From Geotrypetes seraphini (Eukaryota; Chordata; Amphibia; Gymnophiona; Dermophiidae): a stretch of DNA of 64,000 nt. Location of the stretch: NCBI RefSeq assembly GCF_902459505.1, contig NC_047097.1:12299749-12363748 (forward strand). The letters run 5' to 3'. The translations under genes and the position numbers were made by a program. This document shows, in pieces, positions 12,326 through 24,140 of the stretch (position 1 is the first letter of the stretch; each line of letters opens with the position of its first letter). The notes beneath the pieces are model-generated. The model was given only the letters and a program-made list of their open reading frames with translations, was not told where the DNA came from and ran no database searches.

Positions 12326-12539
12326 AAGAACTGCATTCTACGAATTAGAATGTAGAACCAGGCACAATACATTTGACATTTGTATATAATTGGAAATGAT
12401 TTTTTTTTTTTTAAAAAAAAGATTATTTAGACCTACCTCCATGGCAGTGCGAACTTTGCTGAGATAGAAGGCTCATTTCTGTTTTAGGACTTTTAATGAC
12501 TCCCATACTACAAATATATATTTAGGATTTCCTAAACAT

Positions 12540-12860
12540 GAACATTATGGCCCATATTCTATAAACAGCACCTTAAGTTAGGTGCCAATAGATGTTCTAG
12601 CGGCGCCTAACTTAAGTTGAAAAAGTCATTTAAAAATGATTGAAACTGGGTTGTTGTTTTTTTTAATGTAGGCACTTATCAGCACCTAGAAAAATGGCAC
12701 CATCATGGCTACAGATGTACTCTACAACGTCTAATGCCACTGTAGGCTTGCTAATGTCAGAAGTGGCGCTAGGCGTCATAACCGCAATTCACGTGAAAGG
12801 TAGTTGCCGGAAACGTAGGCCTTTAAAACCCTGGCCTACTTTTCATAAAACCGTGATTCT
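12540..12860. repeat. MITE-like repeat with CCCATATTCTATAAA ends
   Basis: The left end GGCCCATATTCTATAAACAG and the right part GTGATTCTATAAATGG are roughly inverted, and AGTTAGGTGCC/GGCGCCTAACTT forms a hairpin next to the left end. It has no coding capacity and is of unknown family. Confidence 0.5.
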
Positions 12861-13063
12861 ATAAATGGTACCATTGTACAACACACACACGATTAGGAGC
12901 TGTTTTTTAGGAGGACAGCGGGCCCGTTTATTTATAACATTTATATACCACTTATAACCTAAGTGGTGTATATTCAGGTGTTCAAGCATTTTTCCATATC
13001 TGTCCTGGCAGGCTCACACTCTATCTAATGTACCTGGAGCAATGGGGGATTAAGTAACTTGCC

Positions 13064-13831
13064 AAAAAAATCTCAGGAAGGACAAACAAAACTCCTAATT
13101 TTACTAATAAATTATGCCCTATTGAAAACCATAGGAGGGACCTACCTAGACACTACCAGGTCTACCCACTGCACTTATACAAAGACCCACTCATTCACTT
13201 AACACACAAAAAACAAGAAAAAAAGTGGAGAAAAAGCCTCAGTTCATCTTCATATGACAAAAAACTCCACTTATAAACAAGCATTAAGCAAGGTCCAAAA
13301 TGTATCAATTCACTCAGCAGTGAGAAACACTATAGTAGCCCTCGTAGGAACCACCTCAAAAAAACTCTAGCATGCCAAATTACAAAACTTCAAAAAAATG
13401 TGAGTAAAGCAAGCAGCACATATATGAGTCTCAAATACAGTCAATGGTAAGCAGGAAAAAACAAACAAACCACTTAGCTACAGACGGTGTCCAGGCTGTC
13501 TTCCATGCATCCAAAAAGTGCAAGCCTGTCTGGCCCCGCAGCCACTCTTTCCCGACGGGGAAACCTCCGTTTCGCTGAGCTGCATCAGGGGAATGATTCC
13601 AGCCTACTCCACCAGCAATGTAGAGGCTCTCCAAGTGCTCACATCCACACACATAGAAGCTGAGTTTTTTTGCTATATGATGAACTGAGGCTTTTTCTCT
13701 ACTTTTTTTCTTGTTTTTTGTGTATTAAGTGAATGAGTGGGTCTTTGTATGAGTGTAGTGGGTAAACCTGGTAGTGTCTAGGTAGGTTCCTCCTATGGTT
13801 TCCAATAGGGCACCATTTATTAGTAAAATTA
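13064..13831. mobile_element. Penelope-like fold-back element with hammerhead motif, 17-bp target duplication
   Basis: The insert is flanked by GGATTAAGTAACTTGCC (13047-13063 and 13832-13848). Its outer parts form an inverted repeat: ACTAATAAAT through GACACTACCAGG to AGTGGAGAAAAAGCCTC at 13090-13240 pairs with 13665-13830. A hammerhead-like motif is at 13548-13596 on the minus strand. The interior matches no protein. Structure and duplication length resemble the fold-backs at 27788-28864 and 40458-40953. Confidence 0.75.
13548..13596 (-). ncRNA. Hammerhead-ribozyme-like motif (variant core)
   Basis: Minus strand: stem I UUCCC/GGGAA, core CUGAUGC (consensus CUGANGA with the last A changed), stem II from GCUCAGC, then GAAA, stem III ACGG/CCGU around an 8-nt loop, and the cleavage-site triplet GUC before GGGAA. 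The single core change at position A9 would weaken or abolish cleavage. It lies in sense with EDC3 intron 1. Confidence 0.6.
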
Positions 13832-13999
13832 GGATTAAGTAACTTGCCCTGGGTCACAAGCAGCAGTGTGGGATTTGAACTCACAACCTCAGGGTGGTGA
13901 AGCTGTGGCTCTAACCATTGTACCATACACTCTCTACTCTGAATCCACTCTATGTGACTGAACATAGGTACTTTCATGAAACATTTAGCCTGCACCTAC

Positions 14000-14660
14000 T
14001 CTCATATCCCCCATACAGAGAAGAGATGAAAGAATATTTCATGATGTGGAAATATAACATGGCTACAACATTCATTCAGTGAATTTGTATATAATAAGTA
14101 CATAATTTTTTCACAAAACCACACAATAGAGTCAGACAGTGACAATAAGAATTAATTTAAAAAGCATGACAATTTTTGATGGCCTGTGTTATTTGACCTC
14201 TGAAAACAAGTGTCTTCTAGAAAATAAAGACAATAAACAAAGGATTTTAAATGTATTGAAAAGGGTGAGCTGAGGATATCAGGGTGCTCCACTAGCTATG
14301 ACATAAATTTGAATAAAAAGTTCATACAGTATATCTAAACTCCTCTCTCTCAAACTTCTGAACTAATAACAACAGTTTCCCTAAAAAAGTAGCTTAAGGG
14401 CACAGCATCTTTATTATGCGCAACAGCATTAAAATCTACATAAGGTAAACAGGAAACAAAAGAGTAAACTGGGGTCAGTGCAGCAAACAATTATAAAACC
14501 CTGAGACCTTAATTCCACAACCTTTCAAGTTCTTTGGGGCTGGGATATCATCCTATAATTTGTTTATTTCTTTTTTATAATTCCTGGCAACCAGTGACCT
14601 TGGTGGTTTACAACACTAAATGTAAAAAAAAAATCAAAATTAAAAAGGAACTCCACAGTA
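14000..14660. other. EDC3 intron 1, nothing recognised
   Basis: AT-rich sequence with no recognisable repeat ends, RNA gene or coding exon. Confidence 0.4.
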
Positions 14661-14669
14661 GGCAAAGTA

Positions 14670-15763
14670 AAAGTAAGAGGAAAAGAAGGCTGCTTTGGTT
14701 CTCAAAAAGTAATAGCTGGTAAGGAATAAGAGGTTAGCTTTCATAAACTACCAAATATCACTGAAAGAGGAAGACAGGCAAAAATATCTGGAAAAGAGGC
14801 TGATTGTATGGTCAAGAAAGCAAAGATGCAAATGGAAGAAAAAATAGCTGAAACAGTAAAACGGGGAGACAAGCCATTTTCTTAGATATATTAGCGATAG
14901 GAAGAAGTGCAAAAGTGACACTGTGAGACTCAAAGGTCAAGGGGAGAAATATGTAGAAGCTGATAAGTTAAATTGCTTAACAAATATTTCTGTTCTGTGT
15001 TCACGGTTGAAGCGCCAGGAGCGGGACCACAGAAGACAAACATGAATTGGGATGGAGGAGTGGTAGATCCTGATCGATTTTCAGAGGGTTGTGTTCATGA
15101 GGAGCTAGCTAAAATAAAAGTAGACAAAATGATGGGGCCAAATAGTCTACATCCGAGGATGCTGAAGGAACTTATGGAAGTTCTGGTGATTCCGCTGACT
15201 TACCTTTTCAATGAGTCTCTAGAGTCGGGAGTGGTACCAGAGAACTGAAGAAGGGCGGATGTGGTCCCTCTCCACAAAAGTAGTAAGGAAGAAGTAGGGA
15301 ATTACAGGCCAGTAAGTCTGGCTTCTGTAGTAAGTAAATTAATGGAAACGCTAAACAGTGAATGGTGAAGTTTCTGGAATCCAGTGAATCACAGAATTGG
15401 AGGCAAGGTAGATTCACTAGAGGTAGGTCTTAGACAAATCTGATCAATTTCCTTGACTGAGTGACCAGAGAATTGGATAGAGGAAATGCGCTAGATGTGG
15501 TATATTTAGATTTTAGCAAAGTCTTTGCCAAGAGCACTCAGTTTATTTATTAGACATCTGTGTGGAACACTGTCAAAGGCTTTGCTAAAATCAAAATACA
15601 CCAAGTCTAGCGCACTCCCTCTACCCAATTCTCTGGTCACCCAATCAAAGAAATTGATCCAATTTGTCAGACCTACCTTTAGTGAATCCATGTTGCCTCT
15701 GGTCCTGTAATCCACTGGATTCCAGAAACTTCACCATTCTCTGTTTTAAAAGCGTTTCCATTA
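14670..15763. mobile_element. CR1 LINE fragment ending in an inverted duplication
   Basis: The plus strand from about 14670 reads a CR1 polyprotein: RKKCKSDT, then LNKYFCSVFT, DKMMGPNSLHPRMLKELM, and RRADVVPLHKSS with GNYRPVSLASVVSKLMET, with stops. From 15537 to 15763 the same reverse transcriptase region runs on the minus strand (LDLVYFDFSKAFDSVPHR). The arms 15340-15534 and 15537-15763 are inverted copies, with a deletion or two. Twin priming or snap-back synthesis would explain this. Confidence 0.8.
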
Positions 15764-15870
15764 AGTTGGGTTTCTAAAATTTAATTCCAAAATGCAAAAA
15801 CTCTAATACACATTGAATTTTAGGATACATGCACCCAGCCTGTAATTGGTTTGAAAATAAAAATGTATAA

Positions 15871-15965
15871 TTATAAGAACATAAGAATAGCTTTACTAGG
15901 TCATACCAATGGTCCATCAAGCCCAGTAGCCTGTTCTCAAGATAGCCAACCATTAGAAAATGAAG
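15871..15965 (-). mobile_element. CR1 3' UTR fragment
   Basis: This is a short minus-strand piece of the CR1 3' UTR, recognisable by GAACATAAGAATAGC at its end and by CAATGGTCCATCAAGCCCAG. The same segment occurs at 622 and 18448. Confidence 0.75.
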
Positions 15966-16276
15966 CCCTAATTATACATTATCAGTGCTAAGCTAGTTTT
16001 TACCAATACTTATGCGCGACCCCCATCCTGAAAATACATATTTTTATACCTATTGTATTTAAATGTGGTTACAGAAGAAATATAAAAAGTGTTTTAACTA
16101 GCGCTTAACTTATCGGGAGCCGAGCGTGCAGCCCTACTTCCAATGACGCTTTTTTACGCCTCTTCTGTGGAAATGAAAGAAAAGTGCAGGCACTTTCCCA
16201 GGCCCCAAAGGTTGAATAGACTAGAGGAACGGCTGCTAGGAAACCAAGATCCGTTTTAATTCCAGCGAGTACTTAC

Positions 16277-16420
16277 CAAACTGCTGGTATTGGAAGCGAT
16301 TCCAATTCGCCTCAGCTCGGTTCGGGATTCGGACTTCTGGTCTCGACTCTTGGCGGCCAATTCCACCTCTCACACCGCCGCCATTTTCCAGTTACGAGCG
16401 ACGCCGCACAGCATCATGGG
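16277..16420 (-). other. EDC3: EDC3 non-coding exon 1 and CpG-rich promoter
   Basis: A donor TTTG|GTAAGT on the minus strand ends an exon at 16277. The 150 bp behind it are CpG-rich and lack a TATA box. They include AAAATGGCGGC, a full YY1 consensus, at 16387-16377, and a CCCATGATGC motif at 16418-16409 that resembles part of the ZNF143 site. Both are common at broadly expressed TATA-less promoters. The link to EDC3 rests on strand, distance and the absence of another gene; the start site is approximate. Confidence 0.65.
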
Positions 16421-16559
16421 AGGACAGAAAGACTCTCTAACCCGCTGCTGCGTCTCGATGCTTTGTGGCTTCTCCCTTTGGGAAGTAGGACTGATGTTGG
16501 ATTATAGACCTCTATGGCCTGTTGCCCAAAATTGGCAGGGAGAGATAAAGTGTTCTGTG

Positions 16560-16645
16560 CAGTGTCAGATTCAATTCTGGTCGCTTTGATGGGCAGACTG
16601 GATGGACCGTGCAGATCTTTAACTGCCAATATTTACTATGTAACA
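16560..16645 (+). mobile_element. CR1 3' end next to the EDC3 promoter
   Basis: The stretch GGGCAGACTGGATGGACCGT followed by TTACTATGTAAC is a CR1 3' end on the plus strand. It lies about 150 bp upstream of the EDC3 first exon. A poly-C run follows at 16656-16672. Confidence 0.6.
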
Positions 16646-17084
16646 CGCTCCCGTCCTCCCCCCCCCCCCCCCGCTAAGTCCTTGCAATCAGAATTCTCCC
16701 ACTGCACTCCTCACTTCTCCCTGCAGCAATGCCTCCAAACTCCTCTTCCTAAACGCAGAACCATGCATCTCCCGCACGTTCTTTCTCCACTCCTCTCACC
16801 CTCCATTCATTCACATACTCAATCCTTCCTATTCACTCTTATTCTATGCTGTTGGAGCCCACTTCAGCCTTGAGCTTAATTTGGGTTGGTTGCTTTGGTT
16901 TTGTTTTTTTTGGGGGGGGTTTGCCATTTATAGGATGCAGAGGTCTATTCAGCATTAGCCTTACTTCCCAAACTCTGAAGCTGTCATCAAAGACCACTCT
17001 AGTTATAAGGTCATTTAAGTTTTGCTCTATTAGGATTCCACCTTATTTCTATATAGTGATTCTCTGTGTTTAGCCCACACATTC

Positions 17085-18180
17085 TTGAATTCTGTCAGTT
17101 TTTGTCTTCATGGCTTCTCATGGGAGGGCAGGCATTCCAGTCTACCACTCTGTGAAAAAGAATATTTTCCTGGCATTGCTTCTAAGTCCTCCCCACCTTG
17201 CAATCTCAACTCAAGACCTCTAGTTCTATTGCTTCCCCGTCCCTGAAAATTAGTTTGCATATTAATATCTTTTTAAGAATTTAAATGCCTATATCATATC
17301 CCCCTATGTCCCCTTTCCTCTAAAGTATACACATCTTGAAGTCTTCAAGTCTCTTTTCATATGTCTTGTAGTGCAAGCTCTATCATTTTTGTTGACTTCC
17401 TCTTAACCGCCTTAACAAGTTACGTCCTCCAAAACTTAACATAATACTCCAAATAGGGCCTCACCAATGACTTGTACAAAGGCATTTAACATCTCCTTTC
17501 TTCTACTGGATATGCCTCTCTCTTTGCAGCTCATCATTCTTCTAGCTACAGCCACCACTTTTGTTTCCCTGCCTTAAGATCCTCTGACACTGTCACCCGG
17601 AAGGTCTCTCTCCCAATCTGTGTTTATCAGCCTCTCACCTCCTAGCAAATATGACTCTTATGTTTCTGCACCTCATGTACATCACTTTATACTTTTTGCA
17701 TTAAATTTTAATTGCCAAAAATTAGGCTATTCTTCTAATCTTTTTAGATCATTTCTCATGTTGTCCATTCCCTCCAGGATGTCCACTCTTGTTGCAAATA
17801 TGTATCATCTGCGAAAAACAAACTTTTCTAACCCTTTGGCAGCATCTCTCATAAATATGTTGAATGAAATCAGCCCCAAAACTGATCCATGGGGCACTCT
17901 GTTGCTCACCTCTGAGTAAATTCCATTTACTGCCACCCTCTGATATCTGTTAGTCAACCAGTTTGTAATCCAGTTTATCATTTTGGGTCCTAACTTTATC
18001 ATTTTGGGTCCTAACTTTAGCCTGTTCAATTTGTTCACAAGCTTCCTATGAGGAACCATGCTAGAGACTTTGCTGAAAATGGGCCCTGTATAGACCACAT
18101 CTAGCCTATGCCTTCAATCCAGTTCTTGGTTACCCAGTCAAAGAAATCAATCAGATTAGTGTGCCATGATTTTCCTTTGG
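17085..18180 (-). mobile_element. CR1 LINE fragment (older subfamily)
   Basis: Minus-strand 18098-17805 reads VPHRKLVNKLNRL, then WITNWLTNRYQRVAVNGIYS and VPHGSVLG, a CR1 reverse transcriptase palm with a short internal duplication (LGPKMI twice). The UTR-like part runs to about 17085. Multiple breaks indicate age. Confidence 0.8.
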
Positions 18181-18189
18181 TAAAAATAT

Positions 18190-18327
18190 GAGCCTTAACG
18201 CGCGGAATAGCACGCGCTAAAATGCCATGCGCACTAGCCGCTACTGCCTCTTCTTGAGCAGGCGGTAGTTTTTTTGCTAGCGTGCGTGCGCTAAAAACGC
18301 TAGCGCATCTTCATAAAAGGAGCCCTA
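18190..18327. mobile_element. Harbinger-like MITE fragment
   Basis: GCGC-rich arms (CGCGCTAAAATGCC and GCGCTAAAAACGCTAGCG) surround a hairpin, and the right end AAAAGGAGCCC matches the GGGCTCCTTTT ends of the better copy at 48535-48698. The left end is missing. Confidence 0.7.
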
Positions 18328-18447
18328 TGTAACCTCAAATCTTGTAAGCCTTTGGATTCTAGGAAGTGTATTCACCCTTAATTTTTCCTACCATCAAAGT
18401 GAGGCTTACTGGCCTGCAGTTTCCTACTTTTCTGTCACCATTTTTGT

Positions 18448-18790
18448 GGAACATAAGAATAGCCATAATGGGTCAGAAAAATGGTCCATGTAGCCTAGTA
18501 TCCTGTTTCCACAGTGGCCAATCCAGGTCACAAGCACCTGACAGAAACCCAAATACTAACAACATTCCATGCTACTGATCCCAGAGCAAGCAGTGACTTC
18601 CTTCACATCTGCCTCAATAGCAGACTATGGACCTTTCCTCCAGGAACTTTTCCAAACCTTTTTTAAACCCAGCTATGCTAATCGCTGTTACCACATCCTC
18701 TGGCAATGAGTTCCAGAGCTTAACTATTCCTTGAGTGAAAAAAAACATTTCCTCCTATTTGTTTTAAAGGATCACATCTACCCTCCTTCA
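18448..18790 (-). mobile_element. CR1 3' UTR and end of coding region
   Basis: This minus-strand fragment is parallel to 622-950 (CATAAGAATAGCC, then ACTATGGACCTTTCCTCCA and TCTGGCAATGAGTTCCAGAG). It has no intact coding sequence. Confidence 0.8.
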
Positions 18791-19084
18791 ATCTCATGGA
18801 ACCTCCTCTGTCTCCAAGGATCTGTTATACAAATTTTAAAAAGAGCTCACCAGAACCTAGAAAGAAACATTTACAAATCAAGGTGGCTTAGAATATTCCT
18901 TCTGTATCCTTGGAAGTATTTCATCCAGCCATATGGATTTGTTCGCTATTAGTTTTTCCAGTTGTTGATGAAGAGATTATGGGGTAACATAACATCCTAT
19001 ATAATAAAATCCTAAGCGCACATGCGCACTTAGGATTTCGTGTTCCCTGCTGTTGTGGTATGTGATCCGTGACAGCCAACCCAG

Positions 19085-19265
19085 CGGCAGGGAACATTCT
19101 GGCCACTAGTAAAAATATATTTCTATACCGCAATACCATTAGTAAAAACACTAGTAAAAATATATTTCTATACCGCAATACCATTAAATTATATGCAGTT
19201 TACAAAATAGAATTAAAAACTGCACATATACAATTTAATTTAATAAATTAATCTCCTAAAAGTCT
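19085..19265 (-). repeat. LINE tail with short tandem duplication
   Basis: A segment containing ACTAGTAAAAATATATTTCT and ACCGCAATACCATTA occurs twice in tandem at 19105-19189, followed by an AT-rich L2-like tail. The family assignment is tentative. Confidence 0.45.
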
Positions 19266-19608
19266 TGTAAATAAATACGTTTTCAGTTGTCTCCTAAAAT
19301 GCTGATATGAGCAAGAGGTCACTTAGAGAATTAAAATCTTTATCCCATATTGCAGCTTTAAATGACAGAAGACGATATTATTTATGTTGACAACCTTTGA
19401 ATGAAGAAAAGTAAATACAGCATATGTACGTCTGTGCACGAATGACGTGTATGTCAAAAAATTGCTGAAAGGCTCAATTTTTTGCTATAATTGTTTGTTT
19501 TTATTGGATTTACTTGTATGTTTTTTGTAAGCTGCTTATGTTTAAAAGGGATAAAAATAAGTGAAATAAATACTTCAGATTGTGGATTTGTACCCAGGCT
19601 CTGGCACT

Positions 19609-19787
19609 TAGGGGTCCTTATATCAAGCCGTGCTAGCGGGGTTAGTGCATCAGACATTTCATCACGTGCTAACCCCCGCGGCCAGCTAAAAAACTAACGC
19701 CTGCTCAATGCAGGCGTTAACGGCTAGTGAGGCAGGTGGTTTAACGCGCGTTAAACCCCCTACTGCAGCTTGATAAAAGGACCCCAT
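19609..19787. mobile_element. Harbinger-like MITE
   Basis: The ends AGGGGTCCTTATATCAAG and CTTGATAAAAGGACCCC are inverted repeats. The interior is a hairpin rich in TTAACG/CGTTAA and contains GGCGTTA-type repeats. It belongs to the same family as 48535-48698. Confidence 0.75.
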
Positions 19788-19799
19788 AGACTTTTCCAG

Positions 19800-20930
19800 C
19801 ATAGGAGAAACTCACAGCTCCATCTTCTGGCATAAGAAGCAACAGCTCTTCAGGCATCTTCAGATGGTGGGCCTGGGAATCCTTGCCAGCAGCTTTCTTC
19901 TAGTTTTGTGGAAGAGATAGTAACAGTTGTATAGTGAAGGTTGCTGGCATGGCCATCATCTTGCTGGGCAGGATATGGGTAAGCCAGGTTCCTGGGCACA
20001 GGTATTAAAAGTAGGATTGTCTAAGTTAAATTCTGCCACCTAAAACCAAGGCAAGAAAAACTTGGTGCCAACTATACTTGTCAGTTACACAGTTTGCCCA
20101 TTATTTGTATTATTGAGGAAGGGTAAAGGGGAAGATTCATTCAATATGAAATTCCCTGATTAGGAGAGTGAGTGCACTGCTGTAATTAACTCAGCTTTGT
20201 GATTAAAGACTTGAAGTAGAGATGTGCAGTGTTTCTAGCTCTTGCTGTTGAGTAGGTACAGTCAAAGCAGAACAATAGGTTCTTATAACTACACCAACTC
20301 AAAGAAGCATCACTGTCAGACTTGATAGAGTCTGACCTAGGGAGCTGAAGCCCTATTGCAGTGCCAGATGTTTGTTGTACTCTGGGTATTTTTAGGGTAG
20401 ATATGCTTCTAGATATCCCCATTGGAACAGAAATGGACGTGTCCCTGGTTAAGGCTGAATATAAGGAAAGGTGAGAGGGGAGGGACACCCTTTCTGGTCC
20501 AACACTTTGAAGGGGGATTGGCTTGTGGTAGACTTTCTTGTGTGGTTCCTGGTCTATTCTAGATTTAGCCTGTGTTTCCTGATCCCTATCTGGTATGTGC
20601 TCTCAGTTCTTGGTCCCTGTTTCAATTTAGAGATTTTGGGTTCCTAACCCATGCCTGGACCCTGTACTGCTCTGCTGCACTCTTGTACAGACTGTGGGGC
20701 CACCCCTGCTCACCCAGAAGGCTTCCCTCCACCGGGGTGGCCCCACAGTCCAGGCAACACCAAGCTAACTCCAGCAATGAAGAGCCCTCCATCTTCTGCC
20801 ACGCTCCCGTTGCCTTGCAGGTAGTCCAGAGTCTATACAAGGTTCGGCACTGGCACTAGCTTAACTGACAGAACCTTTGAGTCTCTCTGCTTGTCAGGCC
20901 CTATTCGTACCGCCCCTCTGATGCAAACAT
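19800..20930. other. Intergenic sequence, little recognised
   Basis: A small hairpin formed by GTGGGGCCACCCC and GGGGTGGCCCCAC lies at 20693-20750. No exon-like conservation, RNA gene or repeat end was identified otherwise. Confidence 0.4.
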
Positions 20931-22160
20931 GTCAAAGTAGGTGGAGCCGAAAGGGCCTTCCCGAGTGCATGAAGGCTCTTCATTGAAGTTAGCACCAGTG
21001 CTGGACCCTGCATGGAATCCAGATTCTGGGTCAGGCAGTGGTAGGGCGGCAGGAGGAAAGTTAGATGAGGAGAAATGTTTGACTTGCTGGGGGGGGATGA
21101 GAAAGGGAGTGATGTTAGACTAAGGGATGTGAGGAAATGGAGAGAGTTGGTAAGGTTGGCTGGTTGGCTGAATGGGTGTGGAGAAATGCTGGGCATGGAT
21201 GGAGGAGAAGGGGAGAAGAGATATGCTTCTTATGGGATGGAGAGGAAGGGAAGAAAGAGGAGGAAATGCACATGGATGGAGGAGAGGGAAGGGGAACTGA
21301 AGAGAAAGGGAATATATGCACATGGATGAAGAGGAAAAGAAGAGAAAAGAAGAAGGTGCACATGGATAAAGTGGAATGGAAAGAAATAGAGAGAGATGTG
21401 CATGGCTGGAAGGGAAAAAGAAGAGGGGGAAAGATGCATGTGGATGGAGGAAGGGAGGGGCATGAACTTGGGACACAGAAAGGAGGGATGGAATAGAAAG
21501 GGAGAATTGTTGGGCATGAGTGTGTGAGCAAGAGGGAAAGAGATGGTGCAAAGGAAGAAAGAGGAAAATTGTTGGGCATAGAGAGAGAAGAGTGAGGTAG
21601 ACATTCATAGGGAAGAGAAGGTTGAGAGGGAGAAATGTTGAATATGGTTATGGAGAGAGAATAGTGGGACAGAATGAGAGGGATGCAAGGGGGAGGAATG
21701 TTGGACATAGTGGTGGAAGGAATGGAAGAAGAGATGTGGCATGTGCTGGAGAGGGGTGATAGAAAGAGAAATGTTGGGCATGGGGCTGGTGGGCAGTTGT
21801 GAAAGATGCTGCACATGATCTGGGGGATGAGAGATGGAGAAATGTTGGATGTGGCAGTTGAAGGGGGAGAGATGCACCATGGATCTCTCTTTCTCTTTCC
21901 TCACTCCCTTTGCAGCAAGGGAGGGAATGAGAGAAAGACAGATGAACAGTGAGTGAGAGAGAGAGGGAGACATGTTGACAAAGGAGAAAGGAAGAAAAGT
22001 TGGACTCATGGAGGGATAGAGAGAGATGTTGGTTGGGGAAGGGAATGAGGTCTGGAGGAGAGGAAGCATGCAGGAGGCTGAAATAAATAAATGTTGGATG
22101 CACAGTCAGAAGGAAGTGCAACCAGAGACTAATAAAATCACCAGACAACAAAGGTAAGGA
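20930..22160. repeat. Degenerate purine-rich tandem repeat
   Basis: Irregular units are built on GGAGAAATGTTGGGCATGG and GCACATGGATGGAGGAGAGG, with unit length of roughly 30-65 bp. The composition bias leaves long serine-proline-rich frames open on the minus strand and glutamate-rich ones on the plus strand, none with family similarity. It ends at CAGACAACAAAGGTA, a motif also found after the minisatellite of the hAT at 6140-7852, so both may be hAT interiors. Confidence 0.7.
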
Positions 22161-22489
22161 AAATGATTTTATTTCCAATTTAGTGATTGAAATGCATCAG
22201 TTTTGAGAATTTATATCTGCTGCCTGTATTTTGCACTATATTTGTCTATTTTTTTGTAGCTGTTCCTGAGGTGACATTGTATATTTTAAAGTCATCTGCC
22301 TTAACCTCTTTGAAAAAAAATATAAGGATAAATGATAATTAACATTTTCTCTGCGTATAGTGTGCTTTCTGTTTTTTTTTTTAATTTTGTGGTTATCATT
22401 ATATATTGTTAATAAGATTATATTGTGTGTATATGAAAAATGAATGGAAGAAATTGCATTACAATGAGTACTATTATGATGAGGGTGGA

Positions 22490-22641
22490 ATCAGGGGTGG
22501 AGCTTGGGCGGGTCTGAGGCAGAGCTTAGGCAGGTCTGGGGTGGAGCTTGGGTGGATCTAGGGCAGAGCTTGGACAGGGGTACTCGGTTGATATTTGTTA
22601 GACTTAGGGGGTACTTGGCTTGAAGAAGTTGAGAAACACTG
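22490..22641. mobile_element. Right end of a hAT element
   Basis: The sequence ends in GTTGAGAAACACTG, the inverse of the CAGTGTTTCTCAAC end shared by many vertebrate hAT/Charlie elements. Upstream are GGGTGGAGCTTGG-type short repeats. The left end was not found; it may lie left of the purine-rich repeat. Confidence 0.6.
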
Positions 22642-22917
22642 GTCTAGTGGTCCAACTGACTCTCACCAGCTTCTTGCTTCAAATGGACCTAAAAAAGTTT
22701 TTATTATGTGTTAGTGCCTCTGAGGTAAGCTTCTATTCAAAGTCTCTTTTGCGTTCCTTATCAGAGCTTTACATTTGACATTCCATTCTTTGTATTGTTT
22801 CCTGTTCTCTTCATTTGGATCCTTCTTCCATTTCTGAAGGGTGCTTTCTTAGCTCTAATAGCCTCCATTAGTGCACTTCTTAATCATGCTAGATTTTTGA
22901 CCTTCGTTATGTTTATT

Positions 22918-22990
22918 TTAATTACATTACATTTCTATTCCGCCATTACCTTGCAGTTCAAGGTGGATTACAAAAGAATTATCAAGGAAG
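22918..22990. repeat. LINE/SINE tail fragment
   Basis: ATTACATTACATTTCTATTC followed by CGCCATTACCTTGC and AAGGTGGATTACAAAAG resembles the L2-type 3' tail seen elsewhere in the window. Confidence 0.5.
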
Positions 22991-24140
22991 TATTACAACA
23001 AGATCTTACCAAAAAAGAGATTTGGACATTTTCAAAGAGAGTAAGAAATGAGTTTGGTTATTTGTTTAGGGTTATTGGCTTTAGTGAGAGGTGGTGTTTG
23101 AAACTTGCAGTGTTGTTTCTTTAATACGTGGAACATTTCTGATGTGGGCTTCCAGGATGTTATTTAAGAACATTCACACTCGATATAAATTTTTGATCTT
23201 TATAGCTGCTTCTCTTTTTAATTTATTTTACTTTTGTCCATCTTTCTCATTGTATCATTAGTCTTCTTTTTGAAAGTTAAATTCTAATGTTAGAAGCTGA
23301 CCAAAACTGTTATTTTTCAGTTTGGACCGAAACCAAAAGTGCTACCAAAACTGTCTAAACACTTGCAGCCAAAAACAAAACTGAAAACTAAAGTTTGTTT
23401 GCGAGAATGTGAACTAGTGAGGCCCAATGGCGATTGTCAGAGCTCGCACTCAACAGTCCTTTGCTAAACCCATAAAAGATTATCTTCCAGCCCCAGGAAT
23501 TGCAAGCAGAGACTGACAATCAGGTCAGCCATTTTAACAAGAACTTCTCAACAAGTCTGGCACGTTTGGGCTTCCAAGTTAATACAGAAGTAAATATCCT
23601 TTTGAAATAGGAACTTTGTGAGAATGTGTGAAAAAAATATGTTTAACCAGCTCTTTATGCTTACCCAAACTATGCGCCAGTAACAAGAGAAAGTAGCTTT
23701 GAATGTTTTCCTGTTTAGTTATAAAACTGATTAAAGCCAAGTATGATACAGATTGCTACTAAAAAAAGGATAAACCAGACACTGGTTTACATGGCAGACA
23801 TTATATCAACCTAATGCACAATCCAGAATTTTTAAAAAGCCCATGATATTACTGAATTCAAGGACTATGGGGTCCTTTTACTAAGGCACGCTAGCCGATT
23901 TAGCGTGCCTTAGTAAAAGAGGGGATATATGCTCTGAAATCAAGAGCAATACATTTCTCAAATCATTTTCTAATATATAAACTTAATTTCGTTGTCATAT
24001 CATTTCCCTACAAGCACTGTAAGATGGCCAGAACTTGTGCTTGAAAACAACCACTGCAGGTTCCTTTTTTGTGGAATCTGCCTGCTAATAGGTTGATTAA
24101 AATGATGTATAAATAAATACAACTGTCAACTTCTCATACT
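22991..24140. other. Intergenic spacer between CYP1A 3' end and EDC3 promoter side
   Basis: A small Harbinger-like palindrome sits at 23869-23924 (GGGGTCCTTTTACTAAGG inverted at the right). Nothing else was recognised. Confidence 0.45.

Larger units (their letters stand above)
12925..13935 (-). mobile_element. tRNA-derived SINE interrupted by a fold-back retroelement
   Basis: The SINE head is at the right (A box reading GGTTAGAGCCACAG and B box GGTTGTGAGTTC on the minus strand, 13920-13870). Its body continues at 13848-13832 and, after the insertion at 13064-13831, resumes at 13063 and runs to about 12925. The 17-bp GGATTAAGTAACTTGCC is present at both breakpoints. Confidence 0.8.

Noticed and set aside
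18790-18960. Possible exon (open, protein-like stretch on plus)
   Set aside because: It continues a CR1 fragment, has no splice signals in a consistent frame and matches no family I recognise.
21115-22178. Overlapping serine/proline-rich frames up to 233 aa on minus
   Set aside because: They are open in several frames because of the purine-rich tandem repeat. No start context, splice signals or family similarity.
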